A DNA stretch of 64,000 bases from Pseudomonadota bacterium (lineage in GTDB: Bacteria; Pseudomonadota; Gammaproteobacteria; Steroidobacterales; Steroidobacteraceae), in NCBI GenBank assembly GCA_025357635.1, contig JANXOV010000082.1, positions 35,519 to 99,518 of the forward strand, written 5' to 3'. The translations under genes and the position numbers were made by a program. Each line of letters starts with the position of its first letter. The stretch's first letter is position 1. This document shows, in pieces, positions 35,662 to 45,082 of the stretch. The notes beneath the pieces were generated by a model that saw only the letters and a program-made list of their open reading frames with translations, was not told the origin of the DNA and did no database searches.

Positions 35662-37149
35662 CTATAGCCGGATCATCACCGACTTGGCTTCCAGATACAG
35701 CATCAGGCCTTCCTCGCCATGCTCGCGTCCCCAGCCCGATTGCTTGAAGCCACCGATCGGCATGCTCAATTCCGGAATGCCGTGGCTGTTCACCCAGATG
35801 ATGCCGGATTTGATCTGCGCGGCGAGCGTGTGTGCGCGCGATAGATTCTGTGTCCAGACGCTGGCCGCCAAGCCATAAATCGAGTCGTTCGCGTGCCGGA
35901 CTGCGCGCGCGGCATCCTCGAAGGGCATGACCGTCACCACCGGGCCGAACACTTCCTCCTGCACGGCAGGCACGGCGCCATGCTCGCAACCGATCACGGT
36001 CGCAGGATAGAAAAAGCCCACGCCAGCCTGCGGCTCCCCGCCGCACAGCACCTGCGTTCCGGCTGTGCGGCTGCGCGTGACGATGTCGTGGACCGAGGCG
36101 CGATGCGCCGCTGAGATCAGTGGACCCAACGTGCTGTCGGCGTCCAGACCGGGTCCGACGATGAGGCTCGAGGCGATCTCGGACAGGCGCGCGCACACCT
36201 GCGCATAGATGGCTCGCTCGGCATACACACGCGAACCCGCGACGCATACCTGTCCTGCGTTGGAGAAAATGGCGTTGGCCGCGGCCGGAATCGCCTCCTC
36301 CAGATCCGCATCGGCAAAAATGAGGGTCGGCGATTTGCCGCCGAGCTCCAGCGACAGGCGCTTGAGATTGCCCTGTACCGCCTGCAGCAGCTGCTTGCCC
36401 ACCGCCGTGGATCCGGTGAAGGCGATCTTGTCGACATCGGGATGCTCAGCCAGCATCTGCCCCACCAGCCGGCCTTTGCCGCTGAGAATACTGACCGCGC
36501 CCGGCGGCACGCCGGCCTCCAGCAGCAGCTCGCCCAGGCGCAGCACCGACAGTGTCGACCACTCGGCCGGCTTGAGAATGACCGAGCAGCCGGCCGCCAA
36601 CGCCGGCGCGAGCTTCCAGGCGGCCGCCACCAGCGCGCCGTTCCAGGGAATGATCTGACCGACCACGCCCACCGGCTCGTAGCGGACGTAGCCGTGAAAC
36701 TCCACGCCGGGAACGGAGGGCTGAAACAAGTGGCCGGGCATCTTGGTGCACCAGCCGGCGTAATAACGGAAGGTCTCTGCGGCATGCGGCACTTCGTATT
36801 GCCGCGTCGGCGCATACAGCTTGCCGCCGTCCAGGCACTCCAGCTCAGCCAGCGTTTGCGAATCCGCATCGATCAGATCGGCGACCCGCCACAACACGTT
36901 CTGTCGTTGTGCGGGCGTCAGAGCACTCCAGCGTCCGTCCTCAGCGCTTTGCCGCGCAATGGCAACGGCCTGCAGGACATCGGCCTGCTGCGCTTCATGA
37001 AAGCGGCCGATCGCCTCGCCCGTGGCCGGATCGATCGCATCGATGTGCGTGCCGCCGTCCGCGCCCTGCCAGCGGTCACCGATCAAGAAGGGGCGCGTCG
37101 TCGACAGATAGCGCCGGGTCGCATCCGACACGGTATGCAGTCGGCTCAT
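35662..37149 (-). CDS. NAD-dependent aldehyde dehydrogenase, betaine/phenylacetaldehyde type
   Basis: A 495-residue class ALDH with Glu268 in LELGGKSP and the nucleophile Cys302 in NAGQVCVAGSRVY, exactly the canonical length and numbering. The block IIPWNGALVAAAWK and the FTGSTAVGK loop bind NAD. It resembles betaine, gamma-glutamyl-aminobutyraldehyde or phenylacetaldehyde dehydrogenases. It starts three bases after the aminotransferase stop, as the last gene of a TPP enzyme-aminotransferase-ALDH operon. Oxidation of the aldehyde left by decarboxylation of a 2-oxo acid is the simplest role. Confidence 0.93.
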   Translation of the reverse strand: MSRLHTVSDATRRYLSTTRPFLIGDRWQGADGGTHIDAIDPATGEAIGRFHEAQQADVLQAVAIARQSAEDGRWSALTPAQRQNVLWRVADLIDADSQTLAELECLDGGKLYAPTRQYEVPHAAETFRYYAGWCTKMPGHLFQPSVPGVEFHGYVRYEPVGVVGQIIPWNGALVAAAWKLAPALAAGCSVILKPAEWSTLSVLRLGELLLEAGVPPGAVSILSGKGRLVGQMLAEHPDVDKIAFTGSTAVGKQLLQAVQGNLKRLSLELGGKSPTLIFADADLEEAIPAAANAIFSNAGQVCVAGSRVYAERAIYAQVCARLSEIASSLIVGPGLDADSTLGPLISAAHRASVHDIVTRSRTAGTQVLCGGEPQAGVGFFYPATVIGCEHGAVPAVQEEVFGPVVTVMPFEDAARAVRHANDSIYGLAASVWTQNLSRAHTLAAQIKSGIIWVNSHGIPELSMPIGGFKQSGWGREHGEEGLMLYLEAKSVMIRL

Positions 37150-37152
37150 GGA

Positions 37153-38268
37153 TCAGCTGTTCATATGGCGGGCGAGCACCTTGAGCACCGCATCGTTTTC
37201 GTGGCTCAAACCCACGGTGATGCGCAAGCAGTTGTCCGGTCCGCCGGCGCCGACGGGACGCGGGATGATGCCCGCGGATTCCAGCGCAGCGGCGGCTCCG
37301 GCGGCAGTATGGACGCCATCGACGAAGCGAAGCAAATAGAAGTTGGCGACGCTGGGCAGAAAGTCGATGCCGCGCATGTCGCGCTGGACTGCGGCGCAGA
37401 TGCGCTGCAATTCGTGCGCGTTGTAGTCTCTGACATGGGAGCTGTAGGCGATGTCGCGCACCGCCGCCTCCGCCGCCGCCATCGCCGCGCAGGACGCATT
37501 GAACGGCGTGCGGATGCGCTGGATGGAGTCGATGATGTTGGCGGGTGCGTACGCCCAGCCGATGCGCAGACCCGCCAATCCGTACAACTTGGAAAAGGTG
37601 CGCGTCATGACGGCATTGGCCCCCGCATCCACCAGCGCACTGCCCGCCTCAAAATCATCGGCCGTGACATAGTCGGCGTAGGCGCCGTCGATGACCAGCA
37701 GCACCTGCGGCGGCAGATTCTCGTACAGCCGCCACAGTTCTGAGGAGGAGAGATACTGTCCGACCGGATTATTGGGCGAGGCCAGCAGCAGCATTCGCGT
37801 CGCCGGACTCACCGCGGCCAACAGCCGGTCCGTGTCGGGGCGCAACTGCGGCTCCTCCGCAATGACCAGCGTCGCACCCTGCGCGGTCGCGTGCACCATC
37901 GCCATGGCAAAGCTGTAGCGGCTGAACACCACCTCATCACCCGGCCGCACGTAGGCTCGGATGAGCAGCTGCAGCAGCTCGTCCGAGCCATTGCCGCAGA
38001 CGATCTTGTCCGCGGATAAATCGAAGGTTTCTGCAATGGCGGTTCGCAGCGCCGTCTGGCTGCCGTCCGGGTAGCGGTTCAATGTGGCGGCAACCGCCCG
38101 ATAGGCTTCGAGCGCATGCGGCGAGGCGCCCAGATGCGACTCGTTGGCCGACAGCTTGATCGGATGAGAGACGCCTGAGATCTCAGACTTGCCCTGCTTG
38201 AACGGTGTCAGCTGCGACAACGCCGTGTTGGGGGAAGGCAGACCGGCCGCTGGGTGCTTGCGATTCAT
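37153..38268 (-). CDS. Class I/II aminotransferase, HisC-like
   Basis: A 371-residue fold-type I PLP enzyme of the histidinol-phosphate aminotransferase group. The PLP Lys227 lies in TRTFSKLYGLAGLRIGW. The Asn-Pro of ASPNNPVG and Asp-x2-Tyr in VIDGAYADYV bind the cofactor. HisC-like paralogues outside his operons often act on aromatic amino acids; no his genes are nearby. ATG 38268 overlaps the TPP enzyme stop (ATGA) and has a normal N-terminus; the longer frame is an artefact. It sits between the TPP enzyme and ALDH, suggesting amino acid to 2-oxo acid conversion. Confidence 0.9.
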   Translation of the reverse strand: MNRKHPAAGLPSPNTALSQLTPFKQGKSEISGVSHPIKLSANESHLGASPHALEAYRAVAATLNRYPDGSQTALRTAIAETFDLSADKIVCGNGSDELLQLLIRAYVRPGDEVVFSRYSFAMAMVHATAQGATLVIAEEPQLRPDTDRLLAAVSPATRMLLLASPNNPVGQYLSSSELWRLYENLPPQVLLVIDGAYADYVTADDFEAGSALVDAGANAVMTRTFSKLYGLAGLRIGWAYAPANIIDSIQRIRTPFNASCAAMAAAEAAVRDIAYSSHVRDYNAHELQRICAAVQRDMRGIDFLPSVANFYLLRFVDGVHTAAGAAAALESAGIIPRPVGAGGPDNCLRITVGLSHENDAVLKVLARHMNS

Positions 38269-39896
38269 GCGGCCGGGTGCGCCGGCGGCTTGATGATGTG
38301 CGGCCAGGGCGTGACCATGTCGCCGCAGGGAACTTCGATCAGCGCCGGCGCATTCTTCCCCAGCGCTGCACGGATCGCGGCCGTCAACTGCTCCGGCGTA
38401 TGTACCCGCACCGCATCGATGCCGAAACTGTCGGCGAACTTCAGGAAATCCGGATTGCGCAGGTCCGAGCCGATGTGGCGTCCACCGAACCAGTCGTTCT
38501 GCTGCCGCTGCACGTTCTGAAACTTGTTGTTGTTGAACAGCACCGTGACCAAGGCAATCCCGTACTGAGCCGCCGTCGCCATCTCGTTCGAGGTGAACAT
38601 GAAGCCGCCATCGCCGGCAATGTTCACCACGGCCTTGTCGGGATGCGCCACCTTGACGCCCAGGGCGGTGGCATAGCCGTAGCCCAGGGTGCCCTGATAA
38701 CCGCAGTTGACATGATGGCGCGGCGCGTAAACAGGGAAGCCATACCAAGACGCGTAGCCGACCTGAGTGATCTCATCCACAAAAAACCCGTCTTCCGGCA
38801 ACGCTGCGCGAATCGCCGTCAAAAAAGCCATCTGCGGCTGGATCAGGGATATCTCGCCGGCCACTTTTTCCTTCAAGGTCTTCAGTTCGGCCTCGCGCGA
38901 GGCGCGTTTGCGCTGCTGAGCGCCGACCGCCGTGATCAAGGCCCGCATTGCCTGGCGCGCATCGGCATGAATTCCCACCGCCGGCGTCTCGACGCGGTCG
39001 ATCTCCTCGCGGTCGATGTCGATGCGGATGATCTTCATGCCTGGCGCGGTCCTCCAGTACAGCAGTTGTTGTTCCATGCGCGAGCCGATGCCCAGCACGA
39101 CATCGGCGCTCTTCCACAGCTCGTAGCCGGCCGGGAAAACCTGCGCCAGGTAATGCCGGTCGGAAATGATGCCGCGGCCGCTGCGAAACGACACCACCGG
39201 CGCCTGCAGCAGCGTCGCCAGTTCCAGCAATTCCGCCGGCGCATCCACGGCGCCTCCGCCCACCACGATCATGGGTCGCTGCGCACCGGCCAGCAGCTTG
39301 GCAGCTTCGGCGATCCGGTCCGTATCCAGCGCGGGCAGCGCGAACATCTGCGCTTCGCCTGCCAATTGCACCTCGGCCTGTTGGCCCATGATGTCCATCG
39401 GCATCTCCAGCGATACCGGGCCGCGGCGCCCGCTGCCCAGGCGCGCGAAGGCTTCATTGACGATGGCCGGCGCGTCCTGCGGGCGCATGATGCGTTCGGC
39501 CCAGCGCGTCAGCGAACGCAAGGTCGCCAGCTGATCCGGCAGCTCGTGCAGATAGCCGATGCCTTTGCCGATGGCCGCGCTGGGAATCTGGCCGGTGAGG
39601 CACAGCACCGGTGCATTGGTCGCATAGGCCGAACACAAGGCCGCGGTGGAGTTCAGGACACCGGGGCCGGGAACGACGGTGTACACGCCGGGGCGACCGG
39701 TGGAACGCGCATAGCCGAAGGCCATGTAGGCGGCGCCCTGCTCATGTCGCGACCCCACGAAGCGCACCGCGCCGCTGCTGCGATGCATTGAATCGAAAAA
39801 GTGATCCAGCTGCCCGCCGGGCAGGCCGAAAATGGTATCGACCCCGTTGCGCAGGACTTGCTGCAGGATCGCATCGGCGCCGCTCATCGTGGTCAT
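38265..39896 (-). CDS. Thiamine-diphosphate enzyme, acetolactate synthase-like
   Basis: A 543-residue TPP enzyme of the acetolactate synthase/benzoylformate decarboxylase superfamily. It has the activating Glu52 in SRHEQGAAYMA and the TPP-Mg motif GDGGF (428) to NNN (455-457). No small regulatory subunit follows, so it is unlikely to be the biosynthetic AHAS. Decarboxylase, lyase or carboligase activity on a 2-oxo acid is likely. It is the first gene of an operon with the aminotransferase (4-base overlap) and ALDH. The operon starts 132 bases downstream of the LysR gene in a region rich in CTAAT pentamers. Confidence 0.9.
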   Translation of the reverse strand: MTTMSGADAILQQVLRNGVDTIFGLPGGQLDHFFDSMHRSSGAVRFVGSRHEQGAAYMAFGYARSTGRPGVYTVVPGPGVLNSTAALCSAYATNAPVLCLTGQIPSAAIGKGIGYLHELPDQLATLRSLTRWAERIMRPQDAPAIVNEAFARLGSGRRGPVSLEMPMDIMGQQAEVQLAGEAQMFALPALDTDRIAEAAKLLAGAQRPMIVVGGGAVDAPAELLELATLLQAPVVSFRSGRGIISDRHYLAQVFPAGYELWKSADVVLGIGSRMEQQLLYWRTAPGMKIIRIDIDREEIDRVETPAVGIHADARQAMRALITAVGAQQRKRASREAELKTLKEKVAGEISLIQPQMAFLTAIRAALPEDGFFVDEITQVGYASWYGFPVYAPRHHVNCGYQGTLGYGYATALGVKVAHPDKAVVNIAGDGGFMFTSNEMATAAQYGIALVTVLFNNNKFQNVQRQQNDWFGGRHIGSDLRNPDFLKFADSFGIDAVRVHTPEQLTAAIRAALGKNAPALIEVPCGDMVTPWPHIIKPPAHPAA

Positions 39897-39967
39897 ACAG
39901 GAAGAACCGGTACATGCTGCCCGTTGGAACCTGCATTAACTCGCGAGCGGCGTGACCAACGCAATTC

Positions 39968-40000
39968 ATTAGTTTTCATTGCTTCATTAGCAACCCTAAT
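39968..40000. promoter_or_regulatory. CTAAT/ATTAG cluster before the TPP-enzyme operon
   Basis: Three copies of the pentamer CTAAT (or its complement) lie at 39968-39972, 39986-39990 and 39996-40000. The last two form an inverted pair ATTAG-CAACC-CTAAT. CTAAT is the core reported for E. coli GcvA, and a GcvA-type LysR gene ends 29 bases away. A LysR-family operator for the operon at 39896 is plausible. Confidence 0.4.
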
Positions 40001-40028
40001 TGGGGTCGCGGGGCCGCCATGGTAGGCT

Positions 40029-40964
40029 TCAAAGTGAGGCGTTGCCGCTGATGGCGTCGAGCGCTGACTGTGAAATGCGGCCTTCTTCGATCAGCCAGTC
40101 CCGAAATGCCGCCACCACCGGATCGCTGACCGAGCCGTGAGAGCACACCGCGTGATAAGCAAACTTGCACGGCAAGGACAAATCGAACGGCTTGATCAGC
40201 AGGCCTTTTTGCAGAGCATCGGCGACCAGCGCGCCGCGCCCCAGCGCCACGCCGTCGCCGTTGATGGCGGCGGCGGTCACCAGATGCGAATGATTGAATC
40301 CCAGGCCCCGCTCCTCCTCGATCCCGGTGACGCCGGCGGCCGCCAGCCACTCGTGCCAGTCGGTGACCATGACATCATGCAGCAGGGTATGAAATTTCAG
40401 ATCCGCCGGCGCGCGCAGCGGTTTCTGCTCGGTGATGATCGAGGCACTGCAGACCGGGAAGATGCGCTCGCGCAGAAAGCAGGTCACCTCCAGACCGCTC
40501 CAATCACCCTCCCCGTAGCGGATGTCGATGTTGACGGCGCCCTTGGCCAGCGCGTCCGCATCCAGATCCGCCGCCAGAATCCGCACGTCGATGCCGGGGT
40601 GTGCGCGCAGGAACCGGCCGAGGCGCGGCAGCAGCCACAGCAGCCCGAAGGAATCCAGCGTTGCCACGTTCAGCACACGCTGCCGGCGGCTGTCCATGAC
40701 CGAACTGGTGGCGCTGCGGATGGTTTCAAAGGCACCGCTGATGCGCGGCAGATACTCGCGGCCGGATTCGGTCAACGCCAGACCCTGCCCGCGGCCGATG
40801 CGGTGAAACAACGCCACGCCGAGCCATTCTTCAAGCGCCTTGATCTGGTGACTGACGGCCGCCTGCGTGACGTGCAAAGACTCGGCCGCCCGCGTGAAGC
40901 TCAGATGACGCGCGGCGGCCTCGAACACGACCAGGGCGTTGAGCGGAGGCAGACGGCGCGACAT
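40029..40964 (-). CDS. LysR-family regulator, GcvA type
   Basis: A 311-residue transcription factor. The winged helix-turn-helix is at about 18-60 (AARHLSFTRAAESLHVTQAAVSHQIKALE is the recognition region, spanning residues 17-45). The N-terminus SRRLPPLNALVVFEAAARH is the hallmark of the GcvA subgroup. The effector domain is about 95-300. It is divergent from manD (55 bases between starts) and upstream, on the same strand, of the TPP-enzyme operon. Regulation of both is likely by family habit. The effector is unknown; amino acid or sugar-acid ligands would suit the neighbours. Confidence 0.92.
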   Translation of the reverse strand: MSRRLPPLNALVVFEAAARHLSFTRAAESLHVTQAAVSHQIKALEEWLGVALFHRIGRGQGLALTESGREYLPRISGAFETIRSATSSVMDSRRQRVLNVATLDSFGLLWLLPRLGRFLRAHPGIDVRILAADLDADALAKGAVNIDIRYGEGDWSGLEVTCFLRERIFPVCSASIITEQKPLRAPADLKFHTLLHDVMVTDWHEWLAAAGVTGIEEERGLGFNHSHLVTAAAINGDGVALGRGALVADALQKGLLIKPFDLSLPCKFAYHAVCSHGSVSDPVVAAFRDWLIEEGRISQSALDAISGNASL

Positions 40965-41019
40965 GCATGATCCTTTTGAATTCCGACACGGGTTGAAGCT
41001 TGCTGAGGAGGCAGTCTAG

Positions 41020-42228
41020 ATGAAAATAATCGACGCACGGGTAATCGTCACCTGTCCGGGACGAAACTTCGTGACACTGAAGATCGTCACCGACGCCGGA
41101 CTGCACGGAATCGGCGATGCCACGCTCAATGGCCGCGAGTTGGCCGTGGTCAGCTATCTCACCGACCATGTCATCCCCTGCCTGATCGGCCGCGACGCGC
41201 ATCAGATCGAGGACATCTGGCAGTACCTGTACCGCGGCGCGTACTGGCGGCGCGGCCCGGTGACCATGAGCGCCATTGCGGCGGTGGATACGGCGCTGTG
41301 GGACATCAAGGCCAAGGCCGCCAACCTGCCGTTGTATCAACTGCTCGGAGGCCGCAGCCGCAGCGGCGTGATGGTTTACGGCCACGCCAACGGGCGCGAC
41401 ATCGCCGAGACCAGCGATGAAGTGCAGCGGTATCTGGAACTGGGCTATCTGGCCATCCGCGCCCAGACCGGCATTCCGGGCATGGCCAGCACCTATGGCG
41501 TATCCGGGGACAAGCTGTTCTACGAGCCGGCGGATGCGGATCTGCCCACGGAGAACCTCTGGTCCACCGAGAAATATCTGGCGCATGTGCCGAAGCTGTT
41601 CGAGGCGCTGCGCGTGCGCTTCGGCAACGGCCCGCGCCTGCTGCACGACGTGCACCACCGGCTGACGCCCATCGAAGCGGCGCGCCTTGGCAAGTCACTG
41701 GAGCCCTACGCGCTGTTCTGGATGGAGGACCCAACGCCGGCGGAAAACCAGGCCAATTTCCGTCTCATCCGGCAGCACACGGTCACGCCGCTGGCGGTAG
41801 GCGAGGTCTTCAACACCATCTGGGACTGCAAGCAATTGGTCGAAGAGCAGCTCATCGACTACATCCGCACCACCGTCGTGCATGCCGGCGGCATCACCCA
41901 CCTGCGCCGCATCGCGGATTTCGCCGGTCTGTACAACGTCCGCATGGGATGCCACGGCGCTACCGACTTATCGCCGGTCTGCATGGGCGCATCGCTGCAT
42001 CTGAATACGGCGGTGCCAAATTTCGGCGTGCAGGAATACATGCGGCACACGCCGGAAACAGATGCCGTGTTCCCGCATGACTACACCTACGCCGCAGGGC
42101 GATTGCACGCCGGCGAAACGCCGGGGCATGGGGTGGACATCGATGAGGCATTGGCGAAGAAGTATCCGTACGCCCGGGCTTATCTGCCGGTGAACCGACT
42201 GGAAGACGGCACGCTGTGGAATTGGTAG
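41020..42228 (+). CDS. manD: D-mannonate dehydratase, enolase superfamily
   Basis: A 402-residue enolase-superfamily enzyme that dehydrates D-mannonate to 2-keto-3-deoxygluconate. The length and catalytic numbering match the Novosphingobium ManD: metal ligands Asp210, Glu236 and Glu262, catalytic Tyr159 and Arg147, and His212. The characteristic [11 protein letters not shown] block follows. Full conservation of these residues supports a high-activity mannonate dehydratase. ATG 41020 has GAGGAG ten bases upstream. It is divergent from the LysR gene. kdgK lies 9 kb upstream, and a uronate isomerase is not present in the window. Confidence 0.93.
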   Translation: MKIIDARVIVTCPGRNFVTLKIVTDAGLHGIGDATLNGRELAVVSYLTDHVIPCLIGRDAHQIEDIWQYLYRGAYWRRGPVTMSAIAAVDTALWDIKAKAANLPLYQLLGGRSRSGVMVYGHANGRDIAETSDEVQRYLELGYLAIRAQTGIPGMASTYGVSGDKLFYEPADADLPTENLWSTEKYLAHVPKLFEALRVRFGNGPRLLHDVHHRLTPIEAARLGKSLEPYALFWMEDPTPAENQANFRLIRQHTVTPLAVGEVFNTIWDCKQLVEEQLIDYIRTTVVHAGGITHLRRIADFAGLYNVRMGCHGATDLSPVCMGASLHLNTAVPNFGVQEYMRHTPETDAVFPHDYTYAAGRLHAGETPGHGVDIDEALAKKYPYARAYLPVNRLEDGTLWNW

Positions 42229-42284
42229 CGCGCCTGCCGCGCAGCGCCAAGCCTCTCAACGCAATCCCAACCCCTTAAACGACG

Positions 42285-42315
42285 CGGCCCGCGCAAGTAT
42301 TGCTTGCGCGGGCCG
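42285..42315. terminator. 13-bp hairpin between convergent genes
   Basis: A perfect inverted repeat, CGGCCCGCGCAAG with loop TATTG and its complement, sits between the manD stop (42228) and the convergent receptor stop (42338). It has no T-run on either side. It could end transcripts from both directions or stabilise 3' ends. Confidence 0.6.
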
Positions 42316-42337
42316 GGTGTCGCAAAGCTTCAGTTCG

Positions 42338-44788
42338 TCAGAACCTGAAGGTGACGCTGCCGCCGATGGTGCGCGGGTTCGGCCGCAGGCGGATGCCGCT
42401 CAGACCGAACTTCTGGTAGGAACCGGTGTAGTAGTTCTCACCCGTCAGATTCTGCACGTACAGATTGAGTGAGGCGCGCTCCCAGTCGTATCCCGCGCGC
42501 AGATTGAACACATCGAACGAGGGCACTTTGTACGGGAATTCTCCGTACGGCAGTACCCGTGCGACGCCGGAGTTCGGCGAAGGGCCCGTCGTCTGTTGAT
42601 TGGTCAGGCCTTCGATGTCGCTGTAGACGCTGTCACGATGCTGAAACTCCAGCCGGGCCCAGCCTGAATTGGTGCCGAACGGCACGCGATACTCGCTGTA
42701 CAGATTGATGGTGGACTTCGGGGAATTGGGAACTCTCAGCCCCTTGAGGGCCACATTGAAGCCGCCCGTGATGGTGCTGAGCTTGTGCCCGCCGACGCAC
42801 GGGTTGGCCACCGGATCACTCGGCGAGGCGACGCAATTCTGCTCCTCGAGAATCTCCGAATCCAACAATCCGATGGATGCGCCCAGTGTCATGTGTTCCG
42901 TGGCGCGCGCCGTCAACTCGATCTCCATGCCTTTGGCCTCGGCCTTGGGAATATTGATGGTTTGTTCGAAGTTGGTGGACAGGTCGCCGGGCACCAGGAA
43001 TCGGAAAGCCTCCATCTGCAGATCTTTCCACTTCATGAGGAACACCGACGCGTTCAGGCGGACGCGATGATCGGCGAATTCGGACTTGAACCCGACCTCA
43101 TAGTTCCACAGCGTTTCCTTGTTGAAAGGCACCACCAGCGGATCGTTCGTGCCGCCGGCATTGCCGGTGCTGAGTCCACCCGCCTTGTAGCCTTTGGAAA
43201 TCGTGGCGTAGACGCTGACATCATCCAGCATCTGAAAGCGCACACCGACGCGTGGCGTCACATCATTGTAGGTGACATCGCCGGCAGCTTCGGGACGCGC
43301 GAAATTGATGAAGCTCTGGAAGAACGGGCCGCAGGGCGGACCGCAGGGCGGGTTGTCCGGTCGGATGCCGAAGGCCTGCAGCCCACGCGTGACCTTGTCG
43401 CGGGTGAAGCGCGCTCCGGCAAACAAATCCGTCTGGCCGTTCACATGCCAGGTTGCATCCGCGAACGCAGCGATGCTGTCAACCTTGTAACGCTTGGTGT
43501 TGATCGCCAGACCCAACCCGGCCGGGAATGGCGGCAACAGTCCGCCCGGGTATCCCGGCAGAGCAGCTGTCGGGTTGCTGGAAACCGCGACGTCGTTGTT
43601 CTGGTCCTGCTTGTCCTGCGCGTACATGGCGCCGACCGTCCAGCCCCACACCTCGCCGCGAGAATCGAGCCGCGTTTCGAAACTGTAGGACTTTCCTTTG
43701 TAGTTATTGGTGCGCGACAACACGTCCGCGCCGCCGATCAGGTCGTTGTCAAAGAACCGGTCATTGGTCGAATCGATTCCGCCGACGATGTTCTTCCAGG
43801 TCAGATGATCGTTGATGTCGTGCGCTACGTTGATCACCGCGATCACGGTGCGCAGATCGTTGCGCTGGCGCAGATCGTTGCTCAACTTGTTGTAATTGCC
43901 GGTCGCCCAGAATCCCGTGCCCGGGTCGATGGCGGCGGGAATGCCGAATGTATCGGCTGTATCCAGATCGATGACACCGGAGGGAACCGTCTCGTCTCCG
44001 CCTTGCGTTTCCTTGCCGTACAACAGGCTGAAGTTGACGCGCGTCGCTGAACTGGGCGTCCAAACGCCCTTGAGCCGTAGATTCAGCCATTGATGATCCG
44101 GCTGGTTGCCGCCCCCAAAGACGTTCTTCACCCTGGACTTGCCGTCTTCGTAGAAGCCGATGGCGCGCATCTTGAAGGTGTCGCTGAACGGCATGTTGTA
44201 GACCGCGGTGATGCCCTGGTTGCCGCCGCGTTCCTCGAAGCCTTCCACGCCCAGCTGCACAAAGCCTTCGTATTTGTCCGTCGGTGCGCGGCTGGTGAGG
44301 TTCAGCGCGCCACCGAGTGAATTGCGGCCGAAGGTCGTGCCCTGCGGCCCGCGCAGCACTTCCACCCGCTCCATGTCGGGCAGGAAGGGATTGGCCACGC
44401 CGTTGGGCACCGAGGCGATGCTGAACTCATCCAGGTAGATGCCCGAGGAGTTGACGAAAGCGTTTTCGCCGGTGACCAGATTGTTCACGCCGCGAATCGC
44501 CAAGGCCAGGCCGCGAGAGCCCGACTGCTTGTCCTGGGTGAACGACACATTGGGGGTTTGCACCAGATAGTCCGCGGCGCTTCTTACATTGGCCTTCTCC
44601 AGCGCATCGCCGGAAAACGCCGTGACGCTGATCGGAACCTTCTGCAAATTCTCCACGCGCCGTTGCGCGGTCACCACAATCTCCGCCAGGGCATTGCTGT
44701 CCTGCGCATGCGCAGTGCTGCCTGGCGCGTAACCGCTGAACGGGGAAACCGCCAGCAGCGCGGCAGCGACTTGATAGACTCTTTTCAT
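42338..44788 (-). CDS. TonB-dependent receptor next to manD
   Basis: An 816-residue outer-membrane receptor. It has a Sec signal (1-28, ending STAHAQ), a plug starting AEIVVTAQRRVENLQK with the LRGPQGTTFGRNSLGGALN block, and a C-terminal barrel ending IGGSVTFRF. ATG 44788 has GGGGT six bases upstream; ATG 44800 is an alternative. It stands between manD (convergent) and the five-gene oxidoreductase operon (divergent), with a shared 294-base promoter region. A sugar-acid oligomer or related ligand is a guess from context. Confidence 0.94.
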   Translation of the reverse strand: MKRVYQVAAALLAVSPFSGYAPGSTAHAQDSNALAEIVVTAQRRVENLQKVPISVTAFSGDALEKANVRSAADYLVQTPNVSFTQDKQSGSRGLALAIRGVNNLVTGENAFVNSSGIYLDEFSIASVPNGVANPFLPDMERVEVLRGPQGTTFGRNSLGGALNLTSRAPTDKYEGFVQLGVEGFEERGGNQGITAVYNMPFSDTFKMRAIGFYEDGKSRVKNVFGGGNQPDHQWLNLRLKGVWTPSSATRVNFSLLYGKETQGGDETVPSGVIDLDTADTFGIPAAIDPGTGFWATGNYNKLSNDLRQRNDLRTVIAVINVAHDINDHLTWKNIVGGIDSTNDRFFDNDLIGGADVLSRTNNYKGKSYSFETRLDSRGEVWGWTVGAMYAQDKQDQNNDVAVSSNPTAALPGYPGGLLPPFPAGLGLAINTKRYKVDSIAAFADATWHVNGQTDLFAGARFTRDKVTRGLQAFGIRPDNPPCGPPCGPFFQSFINFARPEAAGDVTYNDVTPRVGVRFQMLDDVSVYATISKGYKAGGLSTGNAGGTNDPLVVPFNKETLWNYEVGFKSEFADHRVRLNASVFLMKWKDLQMEAFRFLVPGDLSTNFEQTINIPKAEAKGMEIELTARATEHMTLGASIGLLDSEILEEQNCVASPSDPVANPCVGGHKLSTITGGFNVALKGLRVPNSPKSTINLYSEYRVPFGTNSGWARLEFQHRDSVYSDIEGLTNQQTTGPSPNSGVARVLPYGEFPYKVPSFDVFNLRAGYDWERASLNLYVQNLTGENYYTGSYQKFGLSGIRLRPNPRTIGGSVTFRF

Positions 44789-44915
44789 TGCATACCCCAT
44801 GTTTGATTCAAATTTTTCGCGAACTGACATCGCGCAACCGACGCCGCACGCTTCTGCGGCTTGCAGCCCTTCGTCTGAGGATAAAATACCACCATCAGCC
44901 AACAAGCGATCCTTT

Positions 44916-44991
44916 CTAATTCAGCACATGACGATAAGTAATCGCCCGCGTCAAGCTGAACCGGTGCGTCTATGCTAATGCAAAGAATTAG
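44916..44991. promoter_or_regulatory. CTAAT elements in the receptor/oxidoreductase divergent region
   Basis: Within the 294-base region between divergent starts (44788 and 45083), CTAAT occurs at 44916-44920 and at 44975-44979. The latter is paired with ATTAG at 44987-44991 as an inverted repeat with a 7-base spacer. The resemblance to the cluster at 39968-40000 suggests the same LysR protein could bind both. No confident sigma-70 promoter was identified. Confidence 0.35.
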
Positions 44992-45082
44992 AACATGTCA
45001 TCCAGGCACTATGGACGCTCTCAGTGTTACATGATTTAAGCTGCTTGCCGATGTTTAAGGGGCCGATCGGAGCAAGCGGATC

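Noticed and set aside
42785..44050. 421-residue plus-strand frame opposite the second TonB receptor
   Set aside because: No start signal or domain, and the opposite strand encodes an unmistakable receptor barrel. Long antisense frames recur in all three receptors.
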